Below the pieces are notes generated by a model. It did no database searches and had not been told where the DNA came from. It saw only the letters and a list, made by a program, of their open reading frames with translations. Shown one piece after another: positions 37,808 to 48,433 of a stretch of DNA of 64,000 nt. Made by a program: the position numbers and the translations under genes. Source of the DNA: Trichosphaerium sp. ATCC 40318 (taxonomy: Eukaryota > Discosea > Flabellinia > Trichosidae); the NCBI GenBank assembly GCA_038496445.1, contig JALMLS010000204.1:310001-374000 (forward strand). The letters run 5' to 3'. The first letter of the stretch is position 1, and every line of letters starts with the position of its first letter.

Positions 37808-39661
37808 TTATTTATATTGGGCGTTGAGTAGTTGCAGCCAGTCCGGTTTGCTAAACATGTGATTGTTAGTTAAGTTTTTTTTGTTTGTTGAGTTTTTAGG
37901 TTTTTGTTGATTTTTTTCCATGTACCTTTTTTCTATTATTGAGAGTAACTTCATTCTAGAGAGTAATGTATTACCTTTTCTCTCTGATACAATTTTTTTA
38001 TATACAGCAATAAAAGCTTGTAATAAATGAACACCTTGTATTGTTTCTTGGTTATCTATTTCTATAAGGGAGTCATCATCACCTATTTGGACCTCTTTCA
38101 CTATATTTGATGCGTTTTCTTTGCCCTGTTGTCTAGCAATAGCTTCTCTTGCTGCACGAATACATGCTTCATTTGTCAAAGACTTTAAATCACCGCAGTT
38201 GAATCCTATTTTTTGTTTAAGCCTTTTCGATTAAGTCAGATGGTTCTTTGTTGTACCTCTTGTGCAATTAGAAAATAATTCAAACATCTTTTCACTCTTA
38301 AGATTGAGGTAACCAGGTTTTTTTTGTAGGTAGAAATCAATAAGCTCCTTTCTTGTATTGACATTTGGCATTGGCATGTTGATTATTCTATGTGGTGTTA
38401 AGTTTCGAACCCTTTTTTTTTTGGGTTGATTGTTGACTTACCTGTCGAATCTACCACTTCGTAGAAGAGCTGAATCAACTTTAGTTACATCGTTTGTGGC
38501 AGCTAGTACAAATATATTCGGATTCCTTCGTGATAAGCCATCCATACACGTGAGCTTTTACATTTTTTGTTAGTTCATTTTTAAGCAAAAAGTTTTGGAC
38601 TTTTACCATTTGTGAAAGCGTTTGTGTTCTATTATCCATTCTATTACGAGTACCCAATGAATCCAATTCATCTATAAATATGATACATTTTTGGGTAGGC
38701 TATTTGTAAACGTCAGAAAAAAAACCAACAAGATCTTGATTCCTCTTTTTTTCGGATATTTCTTTACCTTAACAACTGCCTTTCCAGTAAGTGAGCTCCA
38801 AAACTTCTCTGTAAAAGAATTTGTAGTGTGTTTTTCAGCTTGATCAAATAATCCTCGAACACGTTGGGCACCACTACAAACATCTCGACGTCAAAAAACG
38901 CATCTCAAACCCTAAAAAAAAAAAATCATACCGTCCAACATAAACTTCATCGAACTGTGCAGCGCTGGCATATAAAAATTTGGCATCAGTGATCCACGCC
39001 AATGCACGTGCGTAATGTGTTTTACCAGTGCCTATAAAAGAATGTAAAAAAAGGAACTCAACATCAACAAACAAGTCTTCTTAACCTGGTGGACCAACAA
39101 GAAGAACACTAAAAGTCGCTTTAGCACAATTAACAGAAAAAAGTGTACAAACTATTGTATATAGCTTTCTTTACGATTCGTACCCTCCAGGCGTATGAGA
39201 ACCAAAGCGTTGATACACCTCAGGGTATTTTATAAGTGTGATAATCTCCTCTGCGTCTTCTGGCATTTTACCTGTAAGAATTTAGCCCACTGAGTACGAG
39301 AAATAGCGATAGTATGCGTTATTGCGTTTAAATTTAATGTGTAGCGGTATAAAGCAATATACCTGCCCAAAACTGCTCCAATGCACGATTCTTGTCTTTT
39401 GAAGCGCCTTTAAGCCTAAAATTGAAGTTTGTCTTGTCTGTTAACATTCTCTTCATTAATCTGTACATATTAGGGTTGTATAATGATTTCTACGCGTACA
39501 GTTGTGTAAGGAACACCATTAAAGAAAATCCGAGCAAAGTTTTAGCCAATTGGAACAGAAACGTTGCAGTTTGCTTTTTCTAGTGCTTGTCATCATTCCG
39601 CGGGCGTTTATTATCATACCTTGGCAGCATTTGTAGCTGCAGTTCCTAAAAGATTGCCCAT
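37808..39661 (-). CDS. FtsH/YME1-like AAA+ ATPase lacking the M41 peptidase domain
   Basis: The ATG at 39661 gives MGNLLGTAATNAAK. Exons follow with MPEDAEEIITLIKYPEVYQR, the Walker A GPPGTGKTHYARALAWI, the FtsH-type pore loop region ASAAQFDEVYVGRGAQRVRG, Walker B CIIFIDELDSLGTRNR, sensor 1 LAATNDVTKVDSALL and the arginine-finger region RSGRFDR. The small helical domain (CGDLKSLTNEACIRAAREAI) is followed by about 100 residues, Lys/Asn-rich, ending at 37808. These motifs match the FtsH/i-AAA/m-AAA subfamily, which normally continues into a zinc protease with HExxH. I find no HExxH in the C-terminal exons and the gene stops too soon for one. No N-terminal membrane helix is evident. Likely a remodelling ATPase; substrate unknown. 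About ten short exons. Confidence 0.85.
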
Positions 39662-40030
39662 ACTAATGAATCTTTAACTGTACGTTTGTAGACAACAATG
39701 ACTATACTTCAATAGAATTTGACTATCAAACCGACTTCTTGTTTTGGATGATAACAAAACAATCTGCTTTTCGTTCACAATAGTGCAAGGTGTGAAGAAT
39801 ATTAACATGCTGGACAACGAACATGTGACACCCACGTGATTAATTATGGTACATTATTTTAAAGGTACGCTATCAGGTCTGTGCCAATAGAGTCCCAAAT
39901 GGTTACAATAACATCATTGGTTCATGTATACCTTATGAAATGGTTTTATTTATTATCACAAAAAGATGGATATTAACAATATTCTAATTAACTAATGTAC
40001 ACTTTAACACTTTTGTTAAAGAAATCAACG
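39662..40030. other. Intergenic region
   Basis: This interval lies upstream of the AAA gene and downstream of the WH2/coiled-coil gene, both on the minus strand. It is AT-rich and includes one CACGTG palindrome (about 39833). No gene or RNA is recognised. Confidence 0.4.
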
Positions 40031-42808
40031 TTACTGTAGTAACGCTAATAGATCGCTTGTTTCATGTTCTAGAGATGCTAGAATATCATCCAACTGCGAA
40101 GACTCTAATAATTTATTAATTCAAAAGAAGAGAACCCAATTCACAAACAAAATATTTTTGAAGAAAAAGGTTAGACCTTGTTGGTCTTGACGTACTTCTG
40201 TACAAAACCTTTTTACTTTTACGTGGAGGTGATAAAGCTCTAGCACTTTTATTAGTACTAGTAAAGCTATTCCAAAACTCATCATCAGCATCCAAGTTAA
40301 GCATATCGAGGTTTGAAGTATCCAAAACATTAGATTCTCCACCACTTTCACCGCTATTACCAGCAGCTTGTTGCCTCTTTTTAAGTAGATGAGGTCCGAA
40401 AGATGCTTCTGAGGATTTAGGACCATTACTAGACGTATTTGATATTGTAATAGTTGGGTTTCTTTCAGCTCTCTTTTTAGCAAGCTGAGAGACAATACTT
40501 CCCAAAGAAAACATATTATCGGCCACTTGTTCTCGCTTATGTTGAGAAGGCTAAGCGCTTAAATTAGCGTACTCTACAACATTAACACTTTACGTACGCC
40601 TCCAGTTTTCCTGAGTTGTACACCAGCTTTAATTTGATCTATTAATGCGGCTAGTAGTAGCGTTTAGTACGTATAAAGTAGGTAATATACGTACTTGTTA
40701 TTGGATCAAGTCTTGAACGTTGTCCTGTTTTATTGATTTTAAGTGCTGTGCTAGCAGAACTCATTGGTGGTAATGGAGGAGGTGGTGGTGCAGCTATAAG
40801 TATTGTTTAAGTCAAGGAAGCAGTTTGTATTGTTTCTATAGCACTTACGGCCGAGCTCCAAAGGACCAGTGAACATATCAAGTACTATATGGAGAGTTAA
40901 TAAGTGCAACACGTGTTTCTTTTTTAATACTTGTGGACGTACTACTGTCATCATTAGAGCTAGGGAATGTTTCCGACTCTAGCTGTTTGACTCTATCTTC
41001 TGCCCTTTCTGCACGTGTTAAGGCTTCTTGGAGTTTCTAGAAAGATAAAGTTAATGACATAAAATCATTACACTACTAAAGGTTTTTTTGAATATGAACA
41101 GTTACCTTTTGTAGTTCGGCTGTATCGGTTCCAACTTCGAAGTTGTCTATGTTCTGTAGTGGCTTTATCTAGTATAAATTAAACTAAAGACTTGTTTTAG
41201 AGCGAACATTTGCTAATTTTTCTTGAGCTTCTTTTAAATCTTTTTCAAGTTTTAATCTAATCTCCTTTTGTGTTTCTTTATCTTTTTTTATTGCCTCAAC
41301 TAGACGCCCTGTCTTGCTCTAAGAGTACTTATATAAGCTCCACAATCTTAATTACTTACACAAACAACAATTTATATGAACTACGTACTTGTATCTGAGC
41401 TGTAAGCACCTCTGCATTTCGAGCTCTTTTTAAAATACATTAACAAAAAACGCAATGGCTATCTATAGTTTACCTTTCTTCTGCTTGAAGAGCTCTACTC
41501 TCCAAGTCTGAACTACTAGTTTGCAGTCTTACAGAATTCTCTCCTTTAACAATAGCTAACTAAAGAAACAAGTAAACAATCAGCGAACCATACAAGACCT
41601 TAAAATGGTTTTTTTTACCTCTTCTAGCTTATTTCGAAGTTCGTTCCTTAAAACCTCATTTTGCCTTTTTACAACAGCCATTTCATTCTCTAGTATCTCA
41701 TAATGCGTTTCACCATCAATTAACTTTACTTTCATCTCTTGTAAAATAGAACCAAATCTTTGTTTTTCATCTTTCAAAGTTTGACATCCTTCCCTAAGAC
41801 GTCTAATAACCTCTATTTTACAAGTTAAAAAATTAATCACGAAAGAAAAATGCTTTAGTTCAAATCATTCAAACTCTTCGCTTTTTTTCGCCCCCACTCC
41901 TTGAAGATACTGTGTTTATAAGCGAAACAAACGCTATGTCTTTGTGGGGTGAGGGATAAAAGTTGGATTGGTGAGCTGTGATTATGTCAGAGGTCTATTT
42001 CTTTCTTACCAATTGAGAACTTTAGTTTTTTTGGATACTCCTCTATTTCAGCCTTTAGCTGAATATTTTCGCTCTCTATTTGGTCTAGCTGATCACTAAG
42101 CTGTACTACTAGTCCTTCAGCCTCGTTTGCTCTTAAAACAATTTAGTAACCTTCCCAATGCAAGACAAAAAAAAGATGTCGGTTTACCGTGACTCAGCTT
42201 CTTGATACTGCTCTAGAGCAGCTGGATTACCAGCGTTGCCATCATTTATCTAATTTGGAATGACATTACTAATTTTGGTTGAAACGATCTGAGAATACTG
42301 TACCTGTGCCAGTACAGATTGGTGCCTGACTCGCTCAGATTTTATTACACCTACTAGTTGAATCATCTTTTGCTCGTATTCGTTGGCTCTTATTGTTTCA
42401 TCATCTAGCGCTTCTGAGAGCTTGTTGAATTCCTACCAAGCGTTCTATGAGCGAAAAAATAGTCCAGTACAAATGCAAAGGGTAAAAATACCCTAAACGT
42501 ACGTTTTCGGCACTTTCTCGCTCTTGGTGAACTGCTTCAGCGAGTGCTTCCAGTTTTTGTTCAGTAGCCAATGCATGTAGTTTTAACTCGTCGTACTTGC
42601 TTTGCCAGTACGTTTCATCTGCCGTAATAGCCTCAAACGGCGCTTGCTAGCGATTTCTGTAAGCTAATTGTGTAAAATCGCTTTGTAGTACCTGTGGTAC
42701 TGCCTCGGGTTCTGGTGCTCGTGGTGTGACATCCGATGATGCTAGCGCATCAATTTCCGCCTCTAAGCTAAATAAGATGCTGTCTACGTTTTCATCCATG
42801 AATTCCAT
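40031..42808 (-). CDS. Coiled-coil, polyproline and WH2 protein, candidate actin regulator
   Basis: The ATG at 42808 (an in-frame non-ATG extension exists upstream) starts MEFMDENVDSILFSLEAEID. A long coiled coil spans more than ten exons: YWQSKYDELKLHALATEQKL, EFNKLSEALDDETIRANEYE, ESENIQLKAEIEEYPKKL, NEMAVVKRQNEVLRNELRNK, EAIKKDKETQKEIRLKLEKD. Near 40740-40800 a short polyproline (AAPPPPPLPPMSS) is followed, after an intron, by a WH2 actin-binding motif, ALIDQIKAGVQLRKTGG. The tail has a helix SLGSIVSQLAKKRAERN, an acidic stretch with Trp (LNLDADDEFWNSF) and ends LDDILASLEHETSDLLALLQ. Coiled coil-polyPro-WH2-basic helix-acidic Trp resembles nucleation-promoting factors of the WASP/WASH/JMY type, though no WASH or WAVE homology domain is seen. 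Cytoskeletal role is inferred. Confidence 0.72.
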
Positions 42809-43203
42809 CGCTAGCGCGGCTAATAAGCCGATAATAACAAGTCTGCTTCGGTATACAAAAAAAGTCAACGGTAGCTACCGTTTTACGATTTGTTGCGGAA
42901 GAATGATAGCCGCTTCGTCTAAACCTCCAACTAGCAAATCGAAGCTAAATTACGCTCATTGCCTGTAAACATAAGCTGAGATATTTATTGTTGCACGTGA
43001 TTTGTTGACTGTAGAACAACCTTTGGCCCGCTGTAGTTTCCGTTTCTTCCTGGTTGTATATTGCTGATTTGACGCACGTGGTCTTTAGTTAGCCCAGAAA
43101 TAGGAAACCTGATAAGTCAGAAAGGAAGTTTAGAAACTTGTTTTCACATAAAAAGTGTAAAGCAATCTGTTACAAAACCGCAATTCTCTCATCTTATTTT
43201 GGT
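42809..43203. promoter_or_regulatory. Divergent spacer between WH2 and BTB genes
   Basis: The two genes start on either side (42808 minus, 43204 plus), so both promoters should be here. Two CACGTG palindromes occur (about 42996 and 43073). Open frames crossing it are short and unsupported. Confidence 0.4.
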
Positions 43204-44223
43204 ATGATGGCTTCGGCCAAGCAGGCTAGAATTGTTGAAATAAACGTTGGTGGCGAGGTATTCGTTACTCTCCTTTCGACACTGTGCTCTGTGCCTGGTT
43301 CAATGCTTGAAGCTGCCTTTTCTGGTCGCCATACCTTGCTAAAGGACGCAAATGGCAGGTATCGCTGTTTTACGCTTTATCACATTACAAACATCAAGTA
43401 CTAGGCATTTTCTAGACCGCGATCCAAATTACTTCCGATATGTGCTCAACTACTTGCGATCTAGTAAGTTACGACTACCAGAGGTACTATTGAGTTATTA
43501 TTGTGGCTCTACAAAGAACATGACATCAATCGTTTCTAACTTTCCTTAGGATAGCGTCCAAGCGCAAGTACGTACCGAAAACAATGCGTGTCACTTTAAA
43601 ATCACCAATATTAATTTTCTATCAGTACGTTATGGACGAATTTAGCTACTTTGGCGTTACACCGCGAGAAAGCAAGCTAGAAACGCCGAACATATGGCGA
43701 AAAGAAGAATTTGTAAATTGTAAACTAGTAACGCTTCAAGAAGCACTTCACAAGTTTGTACAGCCTACAGAATGTAGAACAGTGATGCTACAAAAGTATA
43801 GAATTAATTGGATTGAAGTGTCAATGGTACGTTTGAAGTTATTTCGAAATAGAAAAAAAAAACGCCTTCAGCCTTCTCTACTTCCATGTAGAGCTAATGA
43901 CTCAACTCCATACTAGGGAAGCACACAGTATTATTATATAAACGCATCACACGATAGCATAGATGGACAGCAAGTGCTCATGTGGTTAGTAGCGAATAAG
44001 TACGAGTTCATCATGCAGGCACGTTTTTCTTTTTCACATAACTTTTGTTTTTTGTTGATCTCATGGAATTGTATTGATTTTCTCTGTTGTTTATTGTTAT
44101 TAGCATCTCCAGCATTATGTCATGCAAAAGAGATGGCCTTGGCATCATGTAAAGCAGAACACAGCCAATGAAAAGAAATTAAAAAAATTAAAGAAAGGTC
44201 TAGCAAACAGCTCACCGCAGTAA
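43204..44223 (+). CDS. BTB/POZ (KCTD-type T1) domain protein
   Basis: The start is at 43204 (ATGATGGCT). The T1-type BTB domain reads ARIVEINVGGEVFVTLLSTL, LLKDANG, HFLDRDPNYFRYVLNYLRSS, KLRLPED and, after further introns, YVMDEFSYFGVTPRES. These INVGG, FLDRDP and F.YVL.YLR motifs are those of KCTD proteins, often CUL3 adaptors, and of voltage-gated potassium channel T1 domains. No channel helices follow; instead there is a C-terminal domain of unknown type (CKLVTLQEALHKFVQ, GQQVLMWLVANKYEF, QKRWPWHHVKQNT) to a stop at 44223. The intron before the last exon begins GCACGT (44031), apparently a rare GC-AG intron. A ubiquitin ligase adaptor role is plausible but not shown. Confidence 0.82.
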
Positions 44224-44687
44224 CCTTGCAACGCTTTTATTTTTATTAAGCAAGCAGCCAACCATGTATTAGTACAAATAATAAACAAATAGATTGTTTT
44301 CATACGTACCATTACTAGTGGAGGTAAGCTGTTAAGAGAATACTTTACTCTACCATCTTTAAAATCTCGAGATTCTTCGGGTTTTTTAAATCCCATGTCG
44401 AACTGTTGCGCTATCTTTTGCCCTAGTAACTGACGAGTCAAAACAACATAAAGAAAGAAGTTGTCACTTTGGGAATATTAAGGTAATCAAAAGGGTAGAT
44501 GCTTTTGTTTTTACACGCACAGTGACGTGCAAACTTCTGTCGTAATAATAATCCATAATAAACCAATATAAATTGCCAGTAAAGGTATATGTGCTTCCAA
44601 TTGTCCCCGACAAACGACAAATGGCGTATTTGTTTTTTTTTACTACAATACTAAATGTGATCTTTACTCCTATTGACTACCAAAACG
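44224..44687. other. Intergenic region with weak minus-strand frames
   Basis: Upstream of the WD40-peroxiredoxin gene. Minus-strand frames at 44145-44441 and 44438-44620 contain runs such as QQFDMGFKKPEESRDFKDGR ending near a GTACGT donor, so a small two- or three-exon minus-strand gene cannot be excluded, but I find no clear ATG or recognisable domain. Otherwise nothing is seen. Confidence 0.3.
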
Positions 44688-47496
44688 ATGAAGAGATCAA
44701 GGAAAAGCAGCATCTCTAGCAAGGTCACCCACTTTGGTTCTGACTTGTTAACAAAGGCTATTGCCACATCAGAAGGATCTCTTTCTGAAAAACCAGCTAT
44801 AGAGCTAAAAAGACGTATAGAGAGTCGTGTGGTCCTCCATCCAAAGTCCTCAAGCGAAATGAAGCTTGTAAACTCATTTAAGGAGTGTAAGCATGATATT
44901 AAAGAGATAAAGTTCTCAACGTTATTCTATTGCGTAAGGTATGTCATATGTTGAATCCCACACGTGCTTGAACGCTTTTAAGGGTAAAATAGGCAAAAAA
45001 AGAAAAAACGCTTCGTTTTATTCCTTTTTTAGACTAATGACGTAATAAGCTTCAAGAACTCTCCGTTACTACGCCTTCACTTTGCCAAACGATCTCCTGG
45101 CGTTGTAGACTATAAATCGGATATTTTAGCTATTGAAGTGTTAGGAGAACATATTTTGTCCCTACACGCCGATAAAACACTCCGAGTACGTAGTTTTTAC
45201 CTTTTATACACGTCTAGTTTTGAATCACGTACCCTTCGTAACATCAAAAAGGTGATGGATAGCAGTACAGGCGATATTACAACCTCAAAGATACCACCAA
45301 TAGCAAAAACAGAGTCTTTAATCCAGCTTGTTGCTACAAGGAAGTATGTAGCTATAATTGGCATCAACTACCTGCATACTATTGAACGCCACGATAAGGT
45401 TTCTTTCCTCGTTAATACATTCCAATCTACAAAGCTGAGTATGCAGCCAAAGGTACAGTAATATAGTAGTATTATTTTGCACTTTTTTTTTGGAGTTTAT
45501 TTTCTTGAATCATTGTTGACTCACGTGTTTTATATAGGCATCTCTTACAAGCGCTGCCGGTGAACTTATTTGTATTGGATCTACTAGCGGGTTTTCTTTA
45601 CATAATATGAAGACGTCCGTTAAGTTACAAGAAGTTAAGCTTGGACACTATGAGAATTTTATTCGTGTTGCTTTCTGTGGCATGTGCGTTGTTGGATCTA
45701 CTGGCCATGGACTTAAACTATGGAATTTCTCTACAGCAGGTACATTTCTATACAAAACAAGCGAGCTATAGTTTACGAAGTACGCAGATATTGGTCAAAA
45801 GGGAGACAAACCAATTAGCGACAGAAATATTGACGATGATCATTATTTGATGCTAGACGAAGAGTCTGGAACGCTCATCACTGCATTGCATATCGATGAA
45901 TCTTTTCTTCTTACTGGTGACGAAAATGGTAAAATAACACTGCGGTACGTAATCTCATTTGTCTCAACGCAACTTATTGACATGTTCGCAGACATGGCAG
46001 CAATGGAGAAAGTTATCATGCTCTAAACGGTAAAGAAACCTACACTAAGGATACAGATATTGGAATTAGAAAGTCCCTTGCACAGCTTGATCTTGCGCAA
46101 AGTATACTAAAATTATACCGTGTTGGTTCTTGTGTTATTGCTGGACACAAGGAAGGGTACCTTATTTTTTTGTAGCTAAAAATCAGTCTGATGAAACTTT
46201 AGATTTATCTCGATATGGTCTATTAATAAGAGAGATAAACGAACTCCACTCCTGTCCCATAAAGTAGGGCAGCCTGTAAAATCGTTCATTGTTTGTGAAA
46301 ATCTTTTGACAGCCCGTACGCTTATATTTTTATTGATTTTGTTTCTTGATACCAACTTTTTTTTCCAAGTTGCTTTTGAACCTGTCGAGCGAAATGTCAA
46401 GTTACTTACATGGACAATCGAAATGCCAACCTTCTTCAAAGAAAATCCGTTGACAGGAAAGAAAGGTTCCAACGCTGTAACAAAAACAACGTATCAAGAA
46501 TATGTCGAGACATTCAAGAATCCAGTTCATTGGGCAGAGACCGAAATTCAAAAGAACGTATTCACTGTTCTGGTGTTCGTGAGATCAGGTGATGACCAAT
46601 TCTGCTCGGTACGATTATTTTGATATATCCTAAAGCGTGTTAAAGGGTAGGACTTCAATTGTTCTACATTCACGTGCTACAAGAACAAAAAAAGTTGCAA
46701 GATTCTTATTTTTTGTTGTAGCGCTTCTTGACCCGTTGGAATGCAATGAGTCAGTACATTGACGAGATAGGAGCTAAAATATTCGCTATATCTGCAGAAA
46801 GACCAGAAAAGGTCAAGGCGTGGAAACAAGAGTTATTCTTTCCTGGTATTTCGGATAGAAAGAATAATCTTGCAAGATTCTTTAATGTTCATTTAACAAA
46901 AAAGAAAGGTTTCGAATTCAAAATGCCGGAATCTGGTACGCTTATCTCTTAGTCACTAATGTCATACTCATAATATGATTGATAGCTGTTATTGTACTTA
47001 CTAATAAGCGCGATATCATATTTGATTGGCGTAACAAACCTGTGCTCCGTAATCTAATGGGCGGGAAAGAAAGGTGAGTTTTTCCTGCTTTTTTCTCATT
47101 AAAGTTACAGTGCACAACCTTATTTTTTATTCTAGACCCGATCCATATGATATCATGCTTGTAATATTTGATTATGTTCTTAACTTGGAAGCAGGTAAGC
47201 TCCTAGTATGTAAAAAGCACCCTCTCAAACGCCTAGGGAATACAACTTGTTTGGATGCTAAGGTTAAAGTACATTTCGGTTGTCCTCTCACAAAGGTTGG
47301 GTGGAACTCATGGGATTTAGCTGTACGCAATTAATTGTTTTGGCTTTTGTTCTTATCAATTACTTTATAGAAATGGAAGACACGTATTGAGGCAGAGAAG
47401 CAAGCAAAGAATAATCGAGTTGAGTCTGGAAAACAAAAAGATTCGACTTCTGAAATGGTTACTAAAGCTAGTATCAAAGTATCTGTTTGTTTGTAG
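44688..47496 (+). CDS. WD40 propeller fused to C-terminal peroxiredoxin-like (AhpC/TSA) domain
   Basis: The ATG at 44688 starts MKRSRKSSISSKVTHFGSDL. Propeller-like repeats follow: LAIEVLGEHILSLHADKTLR, LICIGSTSGFSLHN, VAFCGMCVVGSTGHGLKLWN, ALHIDESFLLTGDENGKITL, then, across an intron at 46158, GSCVIAGHKEG/FISIWS and KLLTWTIEMP. The frame continues without a new ATG into a thioredoxin-fold segment: NVFTVLVFVRSGDDQFC, RFLTRWNAMSQYIDEIGAKI, FAISAERPEKVKAWKQEL, AVIVLTNKRDIIFDWRNKP and RPDPYDIMLVIFDYVLNLEA, typical of AhpC/TSA-like proteins, with one Cys (FCSRFL) at the position of a peroxidatic or active-site Cys. A final Lys-rich exon ends at 47496. If the splice at 46158 is wrong, the WD40 protein would stop at 46176 and the second part would be its own gene lacking an evident start. 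Confidence 0.72.
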
Positions 47497-48065
47497 AAAA
47501 AACTGTTGGCATTATTTGCTTTGTTGTATATTTGTATAAATGTTAAAAACAAAATTAAAATCGCTTTATAACAACGAGTCTAGAACGCTTAAACCCATGC
47601 TACGGAGTTTCGAAATGGTTACAAAATCTATCAATTGTGAGAATAAAGCAAGATTGTATTCTCTATTCTATAGGCTAGCTTGTCTTCAATGAAGGATGTG
47701 TTGTGATAGCTTGATATTTAAGTAGGGCTCTTGCTATATCGGTGAATGATAGCTACAAGTGGACAGAAAATTGCTGGTACAAGGGCCTTTCTGTCGTGTC
47801 AAGAGGTTCTATTTGCCAGCTGTCTTAAAGAAGGTTTCATGACTTAGCCCTTGCGCCTTGTAAAACAACTTGGGTTACAAGTCTGCCGTCTCGCTGATAC
47901 ATTTTGTGAACGTTGCACAAGATATTCTGCAAGGCCTGACTTATTAGCAAACCTGCTTAATCACAAATCCTTGTTCGCTTTACGAAATAGCCGCTAATTA
48001 GTGCGAAAAACACTAGAAACCACTCTTAAAAACCGTTTTAACTACAATTTGTTGTTTAATAGCGT
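47497..48065. other. Intergenic region
   Basis: This stretch holds the 3' region of the WD40-peroxiredoxin gene and the upstream DNA of the MORN-like gene. It has no gene I can support; the open frame beginning at 48001 lacks an ATG and any recognisable motif. Confidence 0.4.
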
Positions 48066-48297
48066 ATGGTACGTAAAATGCCACTTCAAAACAGTTGCAC
48101 CCACTTTATATAAGCTACACCATACGTTTTTCAACCAAAACTCGGCTTTAGTCAGTGCAAGCTATCTTTTACTCCGTAAAAAGGGGACCATAGTTTTTTA
48201 CGAATTTTCCGAAAACAAAAATTCGAAAAAATAGAATTCGTAGAAAGATGCATAGCTAGGGCAGTCCACTAAACTACAAAGCGCCTGGTTCACTTAC

Positions 48298-48335
48298 GGT
48301 CGGGTCCTCGCTGTGCTCGGAACTAGAACCCGACC
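48298..48335. repeat. GC-rich inverted repeat (8-bp stem, 22-nt loop)
   Basis: GGTCGGGT at 48298-48305 is perfectly complementary to ACCCGACC at 48328-48335, with a 22-nt loop. The patch (about 48275-48345) is clearly more GC-rich than its surroundings and lies upstream of the MORN-like gene, perhaps in a long first intron. It resembles part of a structured RNA or a transposon end but matches no tRNA cloverleaf that I can build. Confidence 0.35.
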
Positions 48336-48433
48336 TTCGCTCACATATAGTGATCCATAAAAAGCACAAAACCTACACTAGCCTTGTAATTCATAGCTAA
48401 AGAGAATCTCCTCTGACCTTTTTATTCTTGTAG

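Noticed and set aside
48001-48234. Plus-strand frame before the MORN-like gene
   Set aside because: No ATG start, Asn/Phe/Lys-rich composition typical of AT-rich noncoding DNA.
48275-48345. GC-rich patch considered as a tRNA gene
   Set aside because: No acceptor stem, T-loop GTTCRA or anticodon arm could be fitted; kept only as an inverted repeat.
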